From contig CAWAJB010000034.1 in the NCBI GenBank assembly GCA_963782185.1, positions 1-64,000 of the forward strand: DNA of 64,000 bases, written 5' to 3'. This document shows positions 24,807 to 34,064 of the stretch, piece after piece. The stretch's first letter is position 1. Every line of letters begins with the position of its first letter. The DNA comes from RYN-230 sp963782185. GTDB taxonomy: Bacteria; Actinomycetota; Actinomycetes; Streptosporangiales; Streptosporangiaceae. Below the pieces are notes generated by a model that was not told the origin of the DNA, made no database searches, and saw only the letters and a list, made by a program, of their open reading frames with translations. Made by a program: the position numbers and the translations under genes.

Positions 24807-26148
24807 ATGACTGCAGACCGCCGCAGCGGCCCGGTATTCCGCCAGCCGGGCACGGTGCTCACCGATCACGTGTTCACGGTGCCGCTCGACCACGAGCGGC
24901 CAGACGGTGAGCAGATCGAGGTGTTCGCCCGCGAGGTCTCGCCGGCCGGCCGGCGAGACGGCGATCCCGTTCTGCCGTGGCTCGTCTACTTCCAGGGTGG
25001 CCCCGGATTCGGCAGCCCGCGCCCGTTCGGCCGCGAGTCCTGGCTGAACCGGGCGCTGGAGGACTACCGGGTGCTGCTCCTGGACCAGCGGGGCACCGGC
25101 CGGTCCACCCCGGCGTCCCGGCACACGCTGGGCCGCCTGGGCAGCCCCGCGGCACAGGCCGGGTACCTGGGCCATTTCCGCGCCGACTCGATCGTCGCGG
25201 ACGCGGAGCTGATCCGCGGGCGGCTCGCCGGCGGCGAGCCGTGGAGCGTGCTGGGCCAGAGCTTCGGCGGCTTCTGCGCGACCACGTACCTGTCCTTCGC
25301 GCCGGAAGGAGTGCGGGAGGCGCTGATCACCGGCGGCCTGCCCGGTCTCGACGCCACCGCCGACGACGTCTACCGGCTCACGTATCCGATCGTGGCGGAA
25401 CGTCAGCCGGCTGCACTACGAGCGCTTCCCGCAGGACGCCGACCGGGCCCGGGCCGTAGCCCGTCACCTGGCCGGCCACGAGGTGATCATGCCGGGTGGC
25501 GGGCGGCTCACCGTGCCGGCCTTCCAGAGCCTGGGCCGGATACTCGGCGCCTCCAGTGGCAGCGACACCCTGCACTACCTGCTGGAGGAGGCGTTCGCCG
25601 GGCCAGCGCCCGCTGCGGCGGGGCGGTCCGGGGCGGCGCTCTCCGACGCGTTCGTGGCCCACGTCGCCGCCAGGCTGTCGTTCGCTGAGGCGCCGCTCTA
25701 CGCCCTGGTCCACGAGGCGTGCTACGCGCAGGGCACGGCGACGCGCTGGGCGGCGGACCGGATCATGGCCGAGTTCGCCGAATTCGACCCCGCCGCGGCC
25801 GTGGACGGCGACATCACGCTGCTGTTCACCGGCGAGATGATCTACCCGTGGATGTTCGGGACCGACCCGGTGCTGCGCCCGCTGCGTGACGCGGCGGAGG
25901 AACTGGCCGCGCGCGATTCGTGGCCGCGGCTCTACGACCCGGGCCGGCTCGCGGCCAGTGACGTGCCGGCCGCCGCGGCGGTCTACTTCGATGACATGTA
26001 CGTTCCCCGGCAGCTCTCGCTGCCCACCGCCGCCGCGGTCCGCGGCCTGCGTCCCTGGGTCACGAACGAGTACCAGCACGACGGGCTGGGGACCAGCGAC
26101 GGTGCGGTGCTGGACCGGCTCATCGCGATGGCCCGCGGCACCGCGTGA
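24807..26148 (+). pseudogene. proline iminopeptidase-type alpha/beta hydrolase, frameshifted
   Basis: From ATG 24807 the frame reads MTADRRSGPVFRQPGTVLTD and carries FQGGPGFGSPRP, LLLDQRGTGRST and the nucleophile elbow VLGQSFGGFC, all hallmarks of prolyl aminopeptidases of about 430 residues. At about 25401 one base too many (or two too few) shifts the frame. The plus-one frame continues VSRLHYERFPQDADRARAV and runs to TGA at 26148, ending WVTNEYQHDGLGTSDG. Read as one chain it is full length. The start seems leaderless (TACGTT box about 10 bases before the ATG). It is divergent from the amylase chimera with about 40 bases between. It is either a recent pseudogene or a sequence error. Confidence 0.75.
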
Positions 26149-26182
26149 CCCCGAAGCCGTCAGGAAACCCACCCGGATAAGT

Positions 26183-26215
26183 AGTTGCGATCAAGCAACT
26201 GATGCGAGGTAGCAT
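26183..26215 (+). promoter_or_regulatory. operator-like dyad and -10 box of the MFS gene
   Basis: AGTTGC-N6-GCAACT (26183-26200) is a perfect inverted repeat. It lies just upstream of TAGCAT (26210-26215), which is 8 bases before the GTG start at 26224. The dyad overlaps the expected -35 region, so a MarR- or TetR-type repressor is plausible. The mRNA is probably leaderless. Confidence 0.5.
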
Positions 26216-26223
26216 GTATCAAC

Positions 26224-28146
26224 GTGTCGAGAAACGCTGATCGCAGCGGCGCCCCAGGCGCCCAGCCCGGGGTGAACGGCCACGGCGGCGTCCCGGGAAG
26301 GAACGGCACCGGGAACGACGGCACCGAGGGCCGGTACAAGTGGATCGCGCTCTCGAACACCACGCTCAGCATGACGATGGCCACGATCGACGCCTCGATC
26401 GTGATCATCGCGATGCCCGCCATCTTCCGCGGCATCAAGCTGGACCCGCTCTCCCCCGGAAACGTCAGCTACCTGCTGTGGATGATCATCGGCTACCTGC
26501 TGGTCACCGCCGTGGCGGTCGTGACCCTGGGGCGGCTCGGCGACATGTACGGCCGGGTGCGCATCTACAACCTGGGCTTCGTGGTCTTCACCCTGGCCTC
26601 GATCGCGCTGTCGCTGGACCCGCTGACCGGCAGCGGCGGCGCGCTGTGGCTGATCGGCTTCCGGCTGGTCCAGGCCCTCGGCGGGGCCATGCTGATGTCC
26701 AACTCGGCCGCGATCCTGACCGACGCGTTCCCGGCCGGCAAGCGCGGCATGGCGCTGGGCGTCAACCAGATCGCCGGGATCTCGGGGCAGTTCGTGGGGC
26801 TGCTGCTGGGCGGGCTGCTGGCCGCGGTGGACTGGCGGCTGGTGTTCTGGATCAATGTCCCGATCGGGATCGTCGGCACCATCTGGTCCTACAAGAGCCT
26901 GCGCGAGATCGCCACCACCCGGCGGGCCAGGATCGACTGGTGGGGCAACGTCACGTTCGGCCTGGGCGCCACCGCGCTGCTGGTCGCGATCACCTACGGG
27001 ATCCAGCCCTACGGAGGGCATCCGACCGGCTGGATGAATCCGTGGGTACTGGCCGGCCTGTTCGGCGGTGCTGCGCTGCTGGTGGTGTTCTGCCTGATCG
27101 AGACCCATATCGCCGAGCCCATGTTCCAGCTCGGGCTGTTCCGGATCCGGGCCTTCGCGGCCGGGAACCTGGCCAGCCTGCTCGGCTCGATCGCCCGCGG
27201 CGGGCTGCAGTTCATGCTGGTGCTCTGGCTGGCCGGCGTCTGGCTGCCGCTGCACGGCTACAACTTCGTCGACACACCGTTGTGGGCGGGCATCTACATG
27301 CTCCCGCTGACCGCCGGGTTCCTGATCGCCGGGCCGATCTCCGGGACCCTGTCGGACAAGTACGGCCCGCGCCCGTTCGCCACAGCCGGGCTGCTGGTGG
27401 CCACCTGCGCGTTCATCGGCCTGATCGCGCTGCCGCTGGTCTTCCCGTACTGGCTGTTCGCGACGATCATCTTCTTCAACGGGGTGGGCTCCGGCCTGTT
27501 CGCCTCGCCCAACACCTCCGCCATCATGAGCAGCGTGCCCGCCAGCCAGCGAGGCAGCGCGTCCGGCATGCGGTCCACCTTCCAGAACGCCGGCATGTCC
27601 CTGTCCATCGGCATCTTCTTCTCGCTCCTGATCGCCGGGCTGGCCAGCACCCTGCCGCCCGCGCTGATCCGCGGGCTGACCGCCCAGGGCGTGCCGCTGT
27701 CCGTGGCCACCAGGGTCGGCCACCTGCCGCCGGTGAGCACGGTGTTCGCCGCCCTGCTCGGCTACAACCCGGTGCAGCACCTGCTCAAGCCCTCCGGGGT
27801 GCTCAGCCGGCTCCCGGCCCACAATGTGGCCGCGCTGACCGGGAATCATTTCTTCCCCACACTGATCGCCGGCCCGTTCCACCACGGCCTCGTCATCGTG
27901 TTCACCGCGGCGGCCCTCATGTCCTTCACCGGGGCCATGGTCTCGCTGCTGCGCGGCCGCCAGTTCTTCTACGACGACGCGACCGCCGGCGGCGGGCTGC
28001 CCCCGCCCCGCCGCGCCTCCTCCCCCGCTGCCTCCACGGTCAAGACCACCATCAACGGCACTAACGGATCCGTTCCCGCTCGGCGCCTCACCTCGGATAC
28101 CTCGGCCCCGGTGCCAGGCCCCGGCGGCCGGGGCTGCCCCGGCTGA
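26224..28146 (+). CDS. MFS exporter, DHA2 family (long form)
   Basis: A 640-residue, roughly 14-helix transporter. GRYKWIALSNTTLSMTMATIDASIVIIAMPAIFRGI is helix 1. GRLGDMYGRVRIYNLGF is motif A; helices continue to about residue 590. A long loop (about 480-560) and a disordered tail follow. It is a close relative of the MFS protein at 39989 (shared RYKWIALSNTT-, RGIKLxPL- and AAILTDAFP-type segments), so the two are paralogues. GTG 26224 is the start, likely leaderless. The substrate is unknown. It is followed immediately by a tandem repeat array. Confidence 0.85.
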   Translation: MSRNADRSGAPGAQPGVNGHGGVPGRNGTGNDGTEGRYKWIALSNTTLSMTMATIDASIVIIAMPAIFRGIKLDPLSPGNVSYLLWMIIGYLLVTAVAVVTLGRLGDMYGRVRIYNLGFVVFTLASIALSLDPLTGSGGALWLIGFRLVQALGGAMLMSNSAAILTDAFPAGKRGMALGVNQIAGISGQFVGLLLGGLLAAVDWRLVFWINVPIGIVGTIWSYKSLREIATTRRARIDWWGNVTFGLGATALLVAITYGIQPYGGHPTGWMNPWVLAGLFGGAALLVVFCLIETHIAEPMFQLGLFRIRAFAAGNLASLLGSIARGGLQFMLVLWLAGVWLPLHGYNFVDTPLWAGIYMLPLTAGFLIAGPISGTLSDKYGPRPFATAGLLVATCAFIGLIALPLVFPYWLFATIIFFNGVGSGLFASPNTSAIMSSVPASQRGSASGMRSTFQNAGMSLSIGIFFSLLIAGLASTLPPALIRGLTAQGVPLSVATRVGHLPPVSTVFAALLGYNPVQHLLKPSGVLSRLPAHNVAALTGNHFFPTLIAGPFHHGLVIVFTAAALMSFTGAMVSLLRGRQFFYDDATAGGGLPPPRRASSPAASTVKTTINGTNGSVPARRLTSDTSAPVPGPGGRGCPG

Positions 28147-28147
28147 T

Positions 28148-28305
28148 CCCGGCGGCGAAGCCCGCCCCAGCCAGCCCGGCCGCGAAGCCGCCCCAGCCAG
28201 CCCGGCGGCGAAGCTCCAGCCGGCCCGGCGGCGAAGCTCCGCCCAGCCAGCCCGGCGGCGAAGCTCCCCCCAGCCAGCCCGGCGAAGCCCGCCCCAGCCA
28301 GCCTC
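28148..28305. repeat. about six tandem 23-27-bp repeats after the MFS gene
   Basis: Units begin CCCGGCGGCGAAGC and end CCCCAGCCAG, with lengths 27, 26, 23, 27, 27 and 24 bases. They start 2 bases after the MFS stop. Unit lengths are not multiples of three and the array is non-coding. The remaining gap to 28472 holds a CTAGGCTTTTTTCTC stretch (about 28358-28372) and the gpgS leader. The core CGGCGAAGCTCC recurs at about 34375 and 34410 inside another locus. Confidence 0.75.
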
Positions 28306-28472
28306 CCGGCGTTTACCTGGGCGCAACACGCTTTTACCTCGCATCAACATGCCGCGGCTAGGCTTTTTTCTCCGCTTGCGGCGGCCGGTGCTGGGGGCAT
28401 GCACCCGGTCAGTAAAGCCATCACCGCGCCCTGGGCTGATGTAGCGGCGACCTGAGCGAAAGGGCACGATTC

Positions 28473-29471
28473 ATGACCACGAACGTCCGGGAATGGTTCG
28501 AGCAGCGTTCATTCAGCCACGAGGACTTCGCCGCGCTGGGCACACCCGGCCAGGCGCGCCGCGAGGTCAGCACCACCCTGATCTTCCCGTCCCGCAACTG
28601 CGCCGCGACGATCGGCCCGATCCTCGCCGAGGTGGCCCGGCTGAACGACCGGGCCGGGCTGATTGACCAGGTCATGGTCGTGGACGCGGACTCGCCCGAC
28701 GGCACCGCGGACATCGCCAGGGCCTGGGGCGCCGAGGTGTACTCCGAGAACGAACTGCTCCCGGACTTCGGGCCGGCCCAGGGCAAGGGTGACGCCATGT
28801 GGCGCAGCCTGTCCGTGGCCCGCAGCGACATCGTCATGTTCGCGGACGCGGATACGAGCAACTTCCCGGAGCGATTCGTGTACGGCACGCTCGGCCCGCT
28901 GCTGACGATCCCCGAGGTGCAGTTCACGAAGGCCGCTTACCGCCGGCCGTACACGGACTCCAGCCGGGCAGTGGCGGACGGTGGCGGGCGGGTCACCGAG
29001 CTGATGGCCAAGCCGCTGTTCAATTTCTTCTGCCCGGAGCTCACCGGGTTCGTGCAGCCGCTCGCGGGCGAGTTCGCTGCCTACCGTGACCTGCTGTGCA
29101 GCATCCCGTTCCTCACCGGGTACGGGGTTGAGCTCGGCATCCTGGTCAACGTGCTGGAGGACGCGGGCCTCGGCGCCATGGCCCAGGTCGACCTCGGCGC
29201 CCGGCAGAACCGGCACCAGTCGCTGTGGGACCTGAGCCTGATGAGCTCGGCCGTGCTGCGCGCGATGGCCAGCCGGGCGTCGCTGCCGCAGCGGGGCATC
29301 TGCGCCCCGGGCACTCCCGGGGTCCGGGCGCTGCGCCGCCCGGAGGTGTACGTGCACGCGGTGGCCACCGATTCCGGGCTGCGCCTCGATGAGCACCTCA
29401 ACGAACTGCACGAGCGGCCGCCGCTGGCCCAGATCATGCCGGCCGAGCAGGACCAGGACACCGTCGCGTGA
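28473..29471 (+). CDS. gpgS: glucosyl-3-phosphoglycerate synthase
   Basis: A 332-residue GT-A glycosyltransferase (GT81) that transfers glucose from a nucleotide sugar to 3-phosphoglycerate, the first step of glucosylglycerate and methylglucose lipopolysaccharide synthesis. It has the family start REWFEQRSFSHEDF, the nucleotide-sugar strand STTLIFPSRNCAATIG, the metal-binding DAD in MFADADTSNFPERFV, and PLAGEFAAYRDLL with GYGVELGILV. Length is normal. ATG 28473 follows GAAAGGG. The gpgP phosphatase is not adjacent. The FmdB-type gene follows after 47 bases with its own promoter. Confidence 0.9.
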   Translation: MTTNVREWFEQRSFSHEDFAALGTPGQARREVSTTLIFPSRNCAATIGPILAEVARLNDRAGLIDQVMVVDADSPDGTADIARAWGAEVYSENELLPDFGPAQGKGDAMWRSLSVARSDIVMFADADTSNFPERFVYGTLGPLLTIPEVQFTKAAYRRPYTDSSRAVADGGGRVTELMAKPLFNFFCPELTGFVQPLAGEFAAYRDLLCSIPFLTGYGVELGILVNVLEDAGLGAMAQVDLGARQNRHQSLWDLSLMSSAVLRAMASRASLPQRGICAPGTPGVRALRRPEVYVHAVATDSGLRLDEHLNELHERPPLAQIMPAEQDQDTVA

Positions 29472-29518
29472 GCGGTCCCCGGGGGCCGGGGGACCGCCGG
29501 GGCGCGTACCCTGTGCTT

Positions 29519-29737
29519 GTGCCACGTTACGAGTACCGGTGCCGGGCCTGCGGATCCACGTTCGAGCGGACCCGGCCGATGAGCGAGTCATCCGATCCGT
29601 GCCTGTGCCCGGAAGGGCACGACGACACGGTCAAGCTGCTGTCCACGGTCTCGGTCGGCGGCCGGGCCAGCGCGTCCGCGCCGCGCTCCGGCGGCGGCGG
29701 CGGTGGCTGCTGCGGCGGCGCGTGCGGCTGCGGCTGA
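29519..29737 (+). CDS. FmdB-type zinc ribbon protein
   Basis: A 72-residue protein starting MPRYEYRCRACGSTFERTRP, the canonical FmdB/putative regulatory protein zinc ribbon (CxxC, then a second Cys pair in CLCPEGH). The C-terminus is Gly/Ser-rich and ends CCGGACGCG, which is common in this family. GTG 29519 has no ribosome binding site; TACCCT (29507-29512) lies 6 bases upstream, so the mRNA is probably leaderless. The function is not settled; regulation of amide or formamide metabolism was the original claim for FmdB. It may be co-transcribed with the next gene 15 bases on. Confidence 0.85.
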   Translation: MPRYEYRCRACGSTFERTRPMSESSDPCLCPEGHDDTVKLLSTVSVGGRASASAPRSGGGGGGCCGGACGCG

Positions 29738-29752
29738 TCCCGGGCCGCCCGC

Positions 29753-30520
29753 GTGCTCACCCCGGAGCGCTACCACGCGGAGATCAGCGCCGCCACGCTG
29801 GCCCTGGCCGGGCTGGTTGACGGCGCCGATCTCACGGTGCGCGTGCCCACCTGCCCGGACTGGACGCTGCGGCAGCTGGCCACCCACGTCGGCCGGGCCC
29901 ATCGCTGGGCCGCGCAGATCGTCGGTACCCGGTCGGAGCGGGCCATAGCCTTCCGCGACGTGCCCGGCGGGCGGATCCCGGACGACCCGGCCGAGCACGC
30001 CAGCTGGCTGGGCGCGGGCGCGGACCGGCTGATCACCGCGCTCGGGGAGGCCGGGGACGCCAAGGTCTGGGCGTTCGGTGAGCAGCGGCCCGCCGGTTTC
30101 TGGGCGCGGCGGATGACCCACGAGACCACCGTGCATGGCGCGGACGCCCAGATCGCTGAGGGCGGCCGGCCACTGATCCCCGCGGACGTCGCGGCCGACG
30201 GGATCGACGAATGGCTGACGAGCGTGGCCGCTCCGGACAACGGCGAGCCTGACGTCCGGGCCGAGGGGCTGGCCGCCGGTGAATCCCTCCACGTGCACGC
30301 GTCCGACGTGCCGGACGGCACGGGCGAGTGGCTGGTCAGCCACGGCCCGGCCGGGATCACGGTGCGCCGCGCCCACGAGAAGGCCACCCTCGCGCTGCGG
30401 GGTGGCGCATCGGACCTGCTCCTGGTGCTGCTGCGGCGGCTGCCGCCCGATGACCCGGCGGTCGCGGTGCACGGGGATCCCGCGGTGCTGGGCCGCTGGC
30501 TGGCCGCGACCCGCTTCTAG
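29753..30520 (+). CDS. maleylpyruvate isomerase family mycothiol-dependent enzyme
   Basis: A 255-residue protein with an N-terminal DinB-like four-helix domain (MDMPI_N; RVPTCPDWTLRQLATHVGRAHRW near residues 29-51) and a C-terminal MDMPI_C domain (about 170-250). WARRMTHETTVHGADAQIA (about 120-138) is the typical metal-binding segment with conserved His and Glu. Such enzymes use mycothiol as a cofactor or detoxify it, and they mark actinobacteria. GTG 29753 is the start. It is 15 bases after the FmdB-type gene, probably one unit. The substrate cannot be inferred. Confidence 0.85.
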   Translation: MLTPERYHAEISAATLALAGLVDGADLTVRVPTCPDWTLRQLATHVGRAHRWAAQIVGTRSERAIAFRDVPGGRIPDDPAEHASWLGAGADRLITALGEAGDAKVWAFGEQRPAGFWARRMTHETTVHGADAQIAEGGRPLIPADVAADGIDEWLTSVAAPDNGEPDVRAEGLAAGESLHVHASDVPDGTGEWLVSHGPAGITVRRAHEKATLALRGGASDLLLVLLRRLPPDDPAVAVHGDPAVLGRWLAATRF

Positions 30521-30533
30521 CCCGGGCCGGCGG

Positions 30534-31328
30534 TCAGCTGTCGCGCGCAGGCTCGCCATGCTGGGCGTTGGCCTTGCCCCGGCCCCAGTAGGCCTTGGCC
30601 GAGACCTGCTCGCCGGGCACCCCGCGGGCGGCGAGCAGCTCACGCAGCGCCAGCACGACCCTGGCCTCGCCGAACAGGTAGAAATGACCAGTACCGGGCG
30701 GGAGTTCGGCCGCCTGCAGCGCCGCGGCCAGGATCTCCGGGTCGCCCGCAGGCCGGCCCTCGCGCGACAGCCAGGTCAGGCCGGCCCCGGCCGGCAGGTC
30801 CGGCTTCTGCTCGTCGGCGGCCTCGGGAACCTCCAGGAACGCGGCCGCGCGGCCGTCCGGCGGCAGCGAGCCGGTCATCGCGAACACCGCGGCCAGCCCG
30901 GATTCGTCCGCGGCGAACAGGTGCCAGTCCGCCTCGCTCTTCACGAAGATCTTGCCGCGGGGGGCGATGCCCTCGATCGTGTCGCCAGGCCGGGCCGACC
31001 GGACCCACTGCTCGCCGGGGCCGTCCCCGTGCCGGACGATGTCCAGGGTGAGCAGTTGCCGGGTGACGTCCAGGTCCCGGATCGTGTACCGGCGGCGGAC
31101 CGGGCGGTTGCCGTCCACGGCCACGAGGAGCATGACGTCCTGGCCGGGCTGGTAGCGCAGGCCGGCCAGCTCGGGCGCGGTCAGCACGAGCCGCTGCATG
31201 TGCGGGGTGAGCTGCGTGTTGCCCGCGACCGCCAGCCGCATTCTGGTGGTGCCCGCCAGCGGTCCCCTGAGCTCGGCGAACGGGTCATCCAGCTGCGCCG
31301 CCGCGGCGGCGGGAACAGAATCAGGCAT
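30534..31328 (-). CDS. siderophore-interacting protein (FAD-binding ferric reductase)
   Basis: A 264-residue flavoprotein of the ViuB/SIP family that reduces ferric siderophores in the cytoplasm. The FAD domain has RRRYTIRDLD (FAD-binding RxYTxR) and a Greek-key barrel. The C-terminal NAD(P)H domain has HLFAADESGLAAVFAM and FYLFGEARVVLALRELL, and ends with AKAYWGRGKAN, the SIP signature. ATG 31328 comes 7 bases after TAAGAT, so a leaderless transcript is likely. It converges with the mycothiol-type gene (13 bases between stops). No siderophore synthesis or uptake genes are in the window. Confidence 0.88.
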   Translation of the reverse strand: MPDSVPAAAAAQLDDPFAELRGPLAGTTRMRLAVAGNTQLTPHMQRLVLTAPELAGLRYQPGQDVMLLVAVDGNRPVRRRYTIRDLDVTRQLLTLDIVRHGDGPGEQWVRSARPGDTIEGIAPRGKIFVKSEADWHLFAADESGLAAVFAMTGSLPPDGRAAAFLEVPEAADEQKPDLPAGAGLTWLSREGRPAGDPEILAAALQAAELPPGTGHFYLFGEARVVLALRELLAARGVPGEQVSAKAYWGRGKANAQHGEPARDS

Positions 31329-31406
31329 TCCCTGATCTTATGCGGGCCGCGGCGCGGTCCCCGTCCGCGGGGCGAACGCCTAGCCGACCGGCTGCAGCCA
31401 GTCGGG

Positions 31407-32807
31407 CTAGTCGAACCGCGCGACCTGGCGCATCTTGTTGGTCGCGTCGAGCGCGGCGACCTTGTAGGACTCGGCCAGGGTCGGGTAGTTGAACACCGCG
31501 TCCACGAGGTAATCGACGGTGCCGCCGCAGCCCATCACCGCCTGGCCGATGTGCACCAGCTCGGTGGCCTGCGTGCCGAACACGTGCACCCCGAGCAGCG
31601 CGTGGTCCTCGGGAGAGACCAGCAGCTTGAGCACGCCGTAGGAGTCGCCGATGATCTGCCCGCGGGCCAGCTCGCGGTACCGGGACACGCCGACCTCGAA
31701 CGGCACGCAGTCCGCGGTGAGCTGGTCCTCGGTCCGGCCGATGAAGCTGATCTCCGGGATGCTGTAGATGCCGATCGGCTGCAGCAGGTGCGCGGTGTGC
31801 ACCGGCTCGCCCATCGCGTGGTGCGCGGCCAGCCGGCCCTGCTCCATCGAGGTAGCCGCCAGGGCCGGGAACCCGATCACGTCACCCACCGCGTAGATGT
31901 GCGGCACCTCGGTGCGGTAGAACTCGTCGACCTTGATCCGGCCCCGCTTGTCGGCCTCCAGGCCCGCCGCGGGCAGGTTCAGGTCGTCGGTCATGCCCTG
32001 CCGGCCGGCGGAGTACATCACGGTGTCGGCCGGGATCCGCTTCCCGCTCCGCAGCGTCGCGATCGCGCCGTCACCCTTGGCCTCGACGGAGTCCACGATC
32101 TCGCCGAACCGGAACGTCACGGCCAGGTCGCGCAGGTGGAACTTGAGCGCCTCGACCACCTCGAGGTCGCAGAACTCCAGCATCCGGTCCCGCTGCTCGA
32201 CCACGGTCACCTTGCAGCCCAGCGCGGCGAACATGGACACGTACTCAATGCCGATCACGCCCGCGCCGGCCACCACCATGGTCCGCGGGACCTTTTTGAG
32301 GTGCTGGATGCCGTCCGAGTCGATGATCGCCTTCTCGTCGAACGCCACGCTCGCGGGGCGGGCCGGCCTGGTCCCGGTCGCGATGACCACCGCGTCCGCG
32401 GTGACCTTCCGCTCCCGGCCCGCGCCGTCGTCCACCGCGACCTCGTGCGGGCTCAGGAAGGACGCGGTGCCGCTGAGCACCGTGACCCGGTTGCGGGTCA
32501 GCTGGCTGCGCACCACGTCGTTCTCGCGGGTCACCACGTGCCGGGTCCGGTTGGCGAGGTCGCCGATCGTGATCTCGTCCTTGACCCGGTAGCTCTGCCC
32601 GTACATCTCGCGCTGGTCGAGACCGGTCAGGTACAGGACCGCCTCGCGCATGGTCTTCGACGGGATCGTGCCGGTGTTGACGCACACGCCGCCCAGCATG
32701 TCCGGCCGCTCAACGATCGCCACCCGGCGTTCCAGCTTCGCGGCCGCGATGGCCGCTTTCTGGCCGCCCGGACCTGATCCGATGACCAGCAGATCGAAGT
32801 CGTGCAC
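31407..32807 (-). CDS. sthA: soluble pyridine nucleotide transhydrogenase
   Basis: A 466-residue FAD enzyme that equilibrates NADPH and NADH pools. LLVIGSGPGGQKAAIAAAKL is the FAD loop. GGVCVNTGTIPSKTMREA replaces the disulfide CxxxxC of dihydrolipoamide dehydrogenase by C-x4-T, which is diagnostic of SthA. TMVVAGAGVIGIEYVSMFA is the NAD(P) loop, and IYAVGDVIGFPALA and YPTLAESYKVAALDA end the chain. GTG 32807 gives the family length of 466; GGAGG lies only one base before it. A longer frame continues upstream but through GC-rich repeats. Monocistronic. Confidence 0.9.
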   Translation of the reverse strand: MHDFDLLVIGSGPGGQKAAIAAAKLERRVAIVERPDMLGGVCVNTGTIPSKTMREAVLYLTGLDQREMYGQSYRVKDEITIGDLANRTRHVVTRENDVVRSQLTRNRVTVLSGTASFLSPHEVAVDDGAGRERKVTADAVVIATGTRPARPASVAFDEKAIIDSDGIQHLKKVPRTMVVAGAGVIGIEYVSMFAALGCKVTVVEQRDRMLEFCDLEVVEALKFHLRDLAVTFRFGEIVDSVEAKGDGAIATLRSGKRIPADTVMYSAGRQGMTDDLNLPAAGLEADKRGRIKVDEFYRTEVPHIYAVGDVIGFPALAATSMEQGRLAAHHAMGEPVHTAHLLQPIGIYSIPEISFIGRTEDQLTADCVPFEVGVSRYRELARGQIIGDSYGVLKLLVSPEDHALLGVHVFGTQATELVHIGQAVMGCGGTVDYLVDAVFNYPTLAESYKVAALDATNKMRQVARFD

Positions 32808-32990
32808 GCCTCCAGTGTGCGGGTGCGTCCCCCGCTTTAGAAGGCGGCGCGGTCCTGCAAACAGGAAAACTCTGCACCGGAGCCCCACGGCCCCGGAATC
32901 GGGGCGCTCCGCGCACACCTGCCCACCCTCAGTCAGACCGCGGCCGTCCCGGCCCGCTGGGCACGCCGGCCGCTGTGCTGTCCCGCCGCC

Positions 32991-33038
32991 CGCCTGGGCG
33001 CCGCCCCGCCTGGGCGCCGCCCCGCCTGGGGCGCCCCC
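32991..33038. repeat. three tandem 16-bp repeats
   Basis: CGCCTGGGCGCCGCCC at 32991-33006 and 33007-33022, and a variant CGCCTGGGGCGCCCCC at 33023-33038. They lie in the 340-base gap 32808-33147 between two minus-strand genes, next to a palindromic element. No gene is seen there. Confidence 0.7.
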
Positions 33039-33063
33039 CGCCCCCCGGCGCCGGCGCGGGGCT

Positions 33064-33120
33064 TCATGATCGCGGTCAAATAGGGGCGGCGCTATGTGGC
33101 AGATATCGCCCGTGATCACG
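33064..33120. repeat. dispersed palindromic element, copy 1
   Basis: This segment contains TGATCGCGGTCAAATAGGGG, then CGGCGCTATGTGGC, then CCCGTGATCACG. It matches the element at 43528-43585 over GATC-x-CGGTCAA, GGGGCG and GCTATGTG, but its arms are less perfect. It lies just 3' of the 180-aa gene. It is a candidate REP/MITE-like dispersed repeat. Confidence 0.55.
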
Positions 33121-33147
33121 CGGCACAGGGGGAGGCCCGGGCGGGGG

Positions 33148-33690
33148 TTAGAGCCAGCCGGCGCGGATGCTGGCCAGCGGGCCCTCGGCGGGCGGCCGGC
33201 CCAGCTCGCCGGCCTGGACACGGTCGATCAGCCGGCCGAGCGCCTCGAGGACCTCAGGCAGGCAGTCGCGCAGGCTCTGCGCGTCGACGGGGTCGGCGGG
33301 GTGGCCGCCCATGCCGGCCCGCTCCAGGATTCCCTCCAGGTCAGCCAGCTGGTCCCCGACCCACTCGACGGGCGCGGCGGACAGTTTCTGGTCGAAGACC
33401 CGGCGGCCCGGTTCCAGGCCGCGGGAGACCCCGGGGTGGTGGTGCGTCCGGTCGAAGCTGCCCGGCGGGCCGTCCACCGATTCCAGCAGGTCGGCGCGCC
33501 AGATCAGGTCACCGATCTCGATGGGCTGCGCCGAGTAGATCGACCCCTTGAGCGGGCCGGGGGTGATGACCCGGACCTCCAGGCGGACGCCGTGCTCCGG
33601 GCCTTCCTGGCCCTTGTGCGGGTTGGGGTCCACGAAGTAGAGATCGCTCAGCACGACCGCGATCCGCTCGAACCCGAAGACGTAGAGCAC
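33148..33690 (-). CDS. conserved hypothetical protein, 180 aa
   Basis: It starts MLYVFGFERIAVVLSDLYFVDPNP and contains the conserved-looking GVRLEVRxxxPGPLKGSIYSAQPIEIG, RADLLESVDGPPGSFDRTHHHPG and WVGDQLADLEGIL. I recall the same pattern in many streptomycetes and relatives as an uncharacterised protein of 170-190 residues. The double HHH near residue 103 could bind metal. It has no membrane segment or signal. ATG 33690 is the start. It is monocistronic, with the palindromic element downstream. No function can be given. Confidence 0.7.
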   Translation of the reverse strand: MLYVFGFERIAVVLSDLYFVDPNPHKGQEGPEHGVRLEVRVITPGPLKGSIYSAQPIEIGDLIWRADLLESVDGPPGSFDRTHHHPGVSRGLEPGRRVFDQKLSAAPVEWVGDQLADLEGILERAGMGGHPADPVDAQSLRDCLPEVLEALGRLIDRVQAGELGRPPAEGPLASIRAGWL

Positions 33691-34064
33691 GGCAGGCCCT
33701 CCTCAGCTCACGGCGGCATCAGCCTGTCAGGCACCTTCATCAGTCTGCGCCAGGGGGCAGGCCGCGGGAAGGTCCCGCCCGCCGGCTGTGCCGGGAGGCC
33801 GCGGAACAGATTCCGCGTACACTCCGGACGTGGTCGTGGCCCGGGGCCGCGGCTACGCCGGCGTGCCGGCTCAAAGAGATTTATCACGGCGCCCCGATCG
33901 TCGCGATGGGCGTGACCGTCGAGGTCACCCGCCTGGCCTGAGCCGGCTCTTTACCGGGACTATGCCTGATCCACGCCGACACCAGGCCGCCTTCTCCCGG
34001 GGCAGCGGCGTGCCTCGCATACTCTGGAGGCATCCCGCAAGCCCTTCCAGTGATGGCGTGATAC
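33691..34064. other. 374-bp gap, possible short broken reading frame
   Basis: A TACACT box near 33820 precedes a GTG (33829) that could start a leaderless frame VVVARGRGYAGVPA. Another frame ends with LKEIYHGAPIVAMGVTVEVTRLA and a stop at 33941, which looks protein-like. The two are out of frame. I cannot name a gene. Nothing else stands out. Confidence 0.25.

Noticed and set aside
28148..28305. CRISPR-like array
   Set aside because: Units abut without unique spacers, vary in length and have no cas genes nearby; they are simple tandem repeats.
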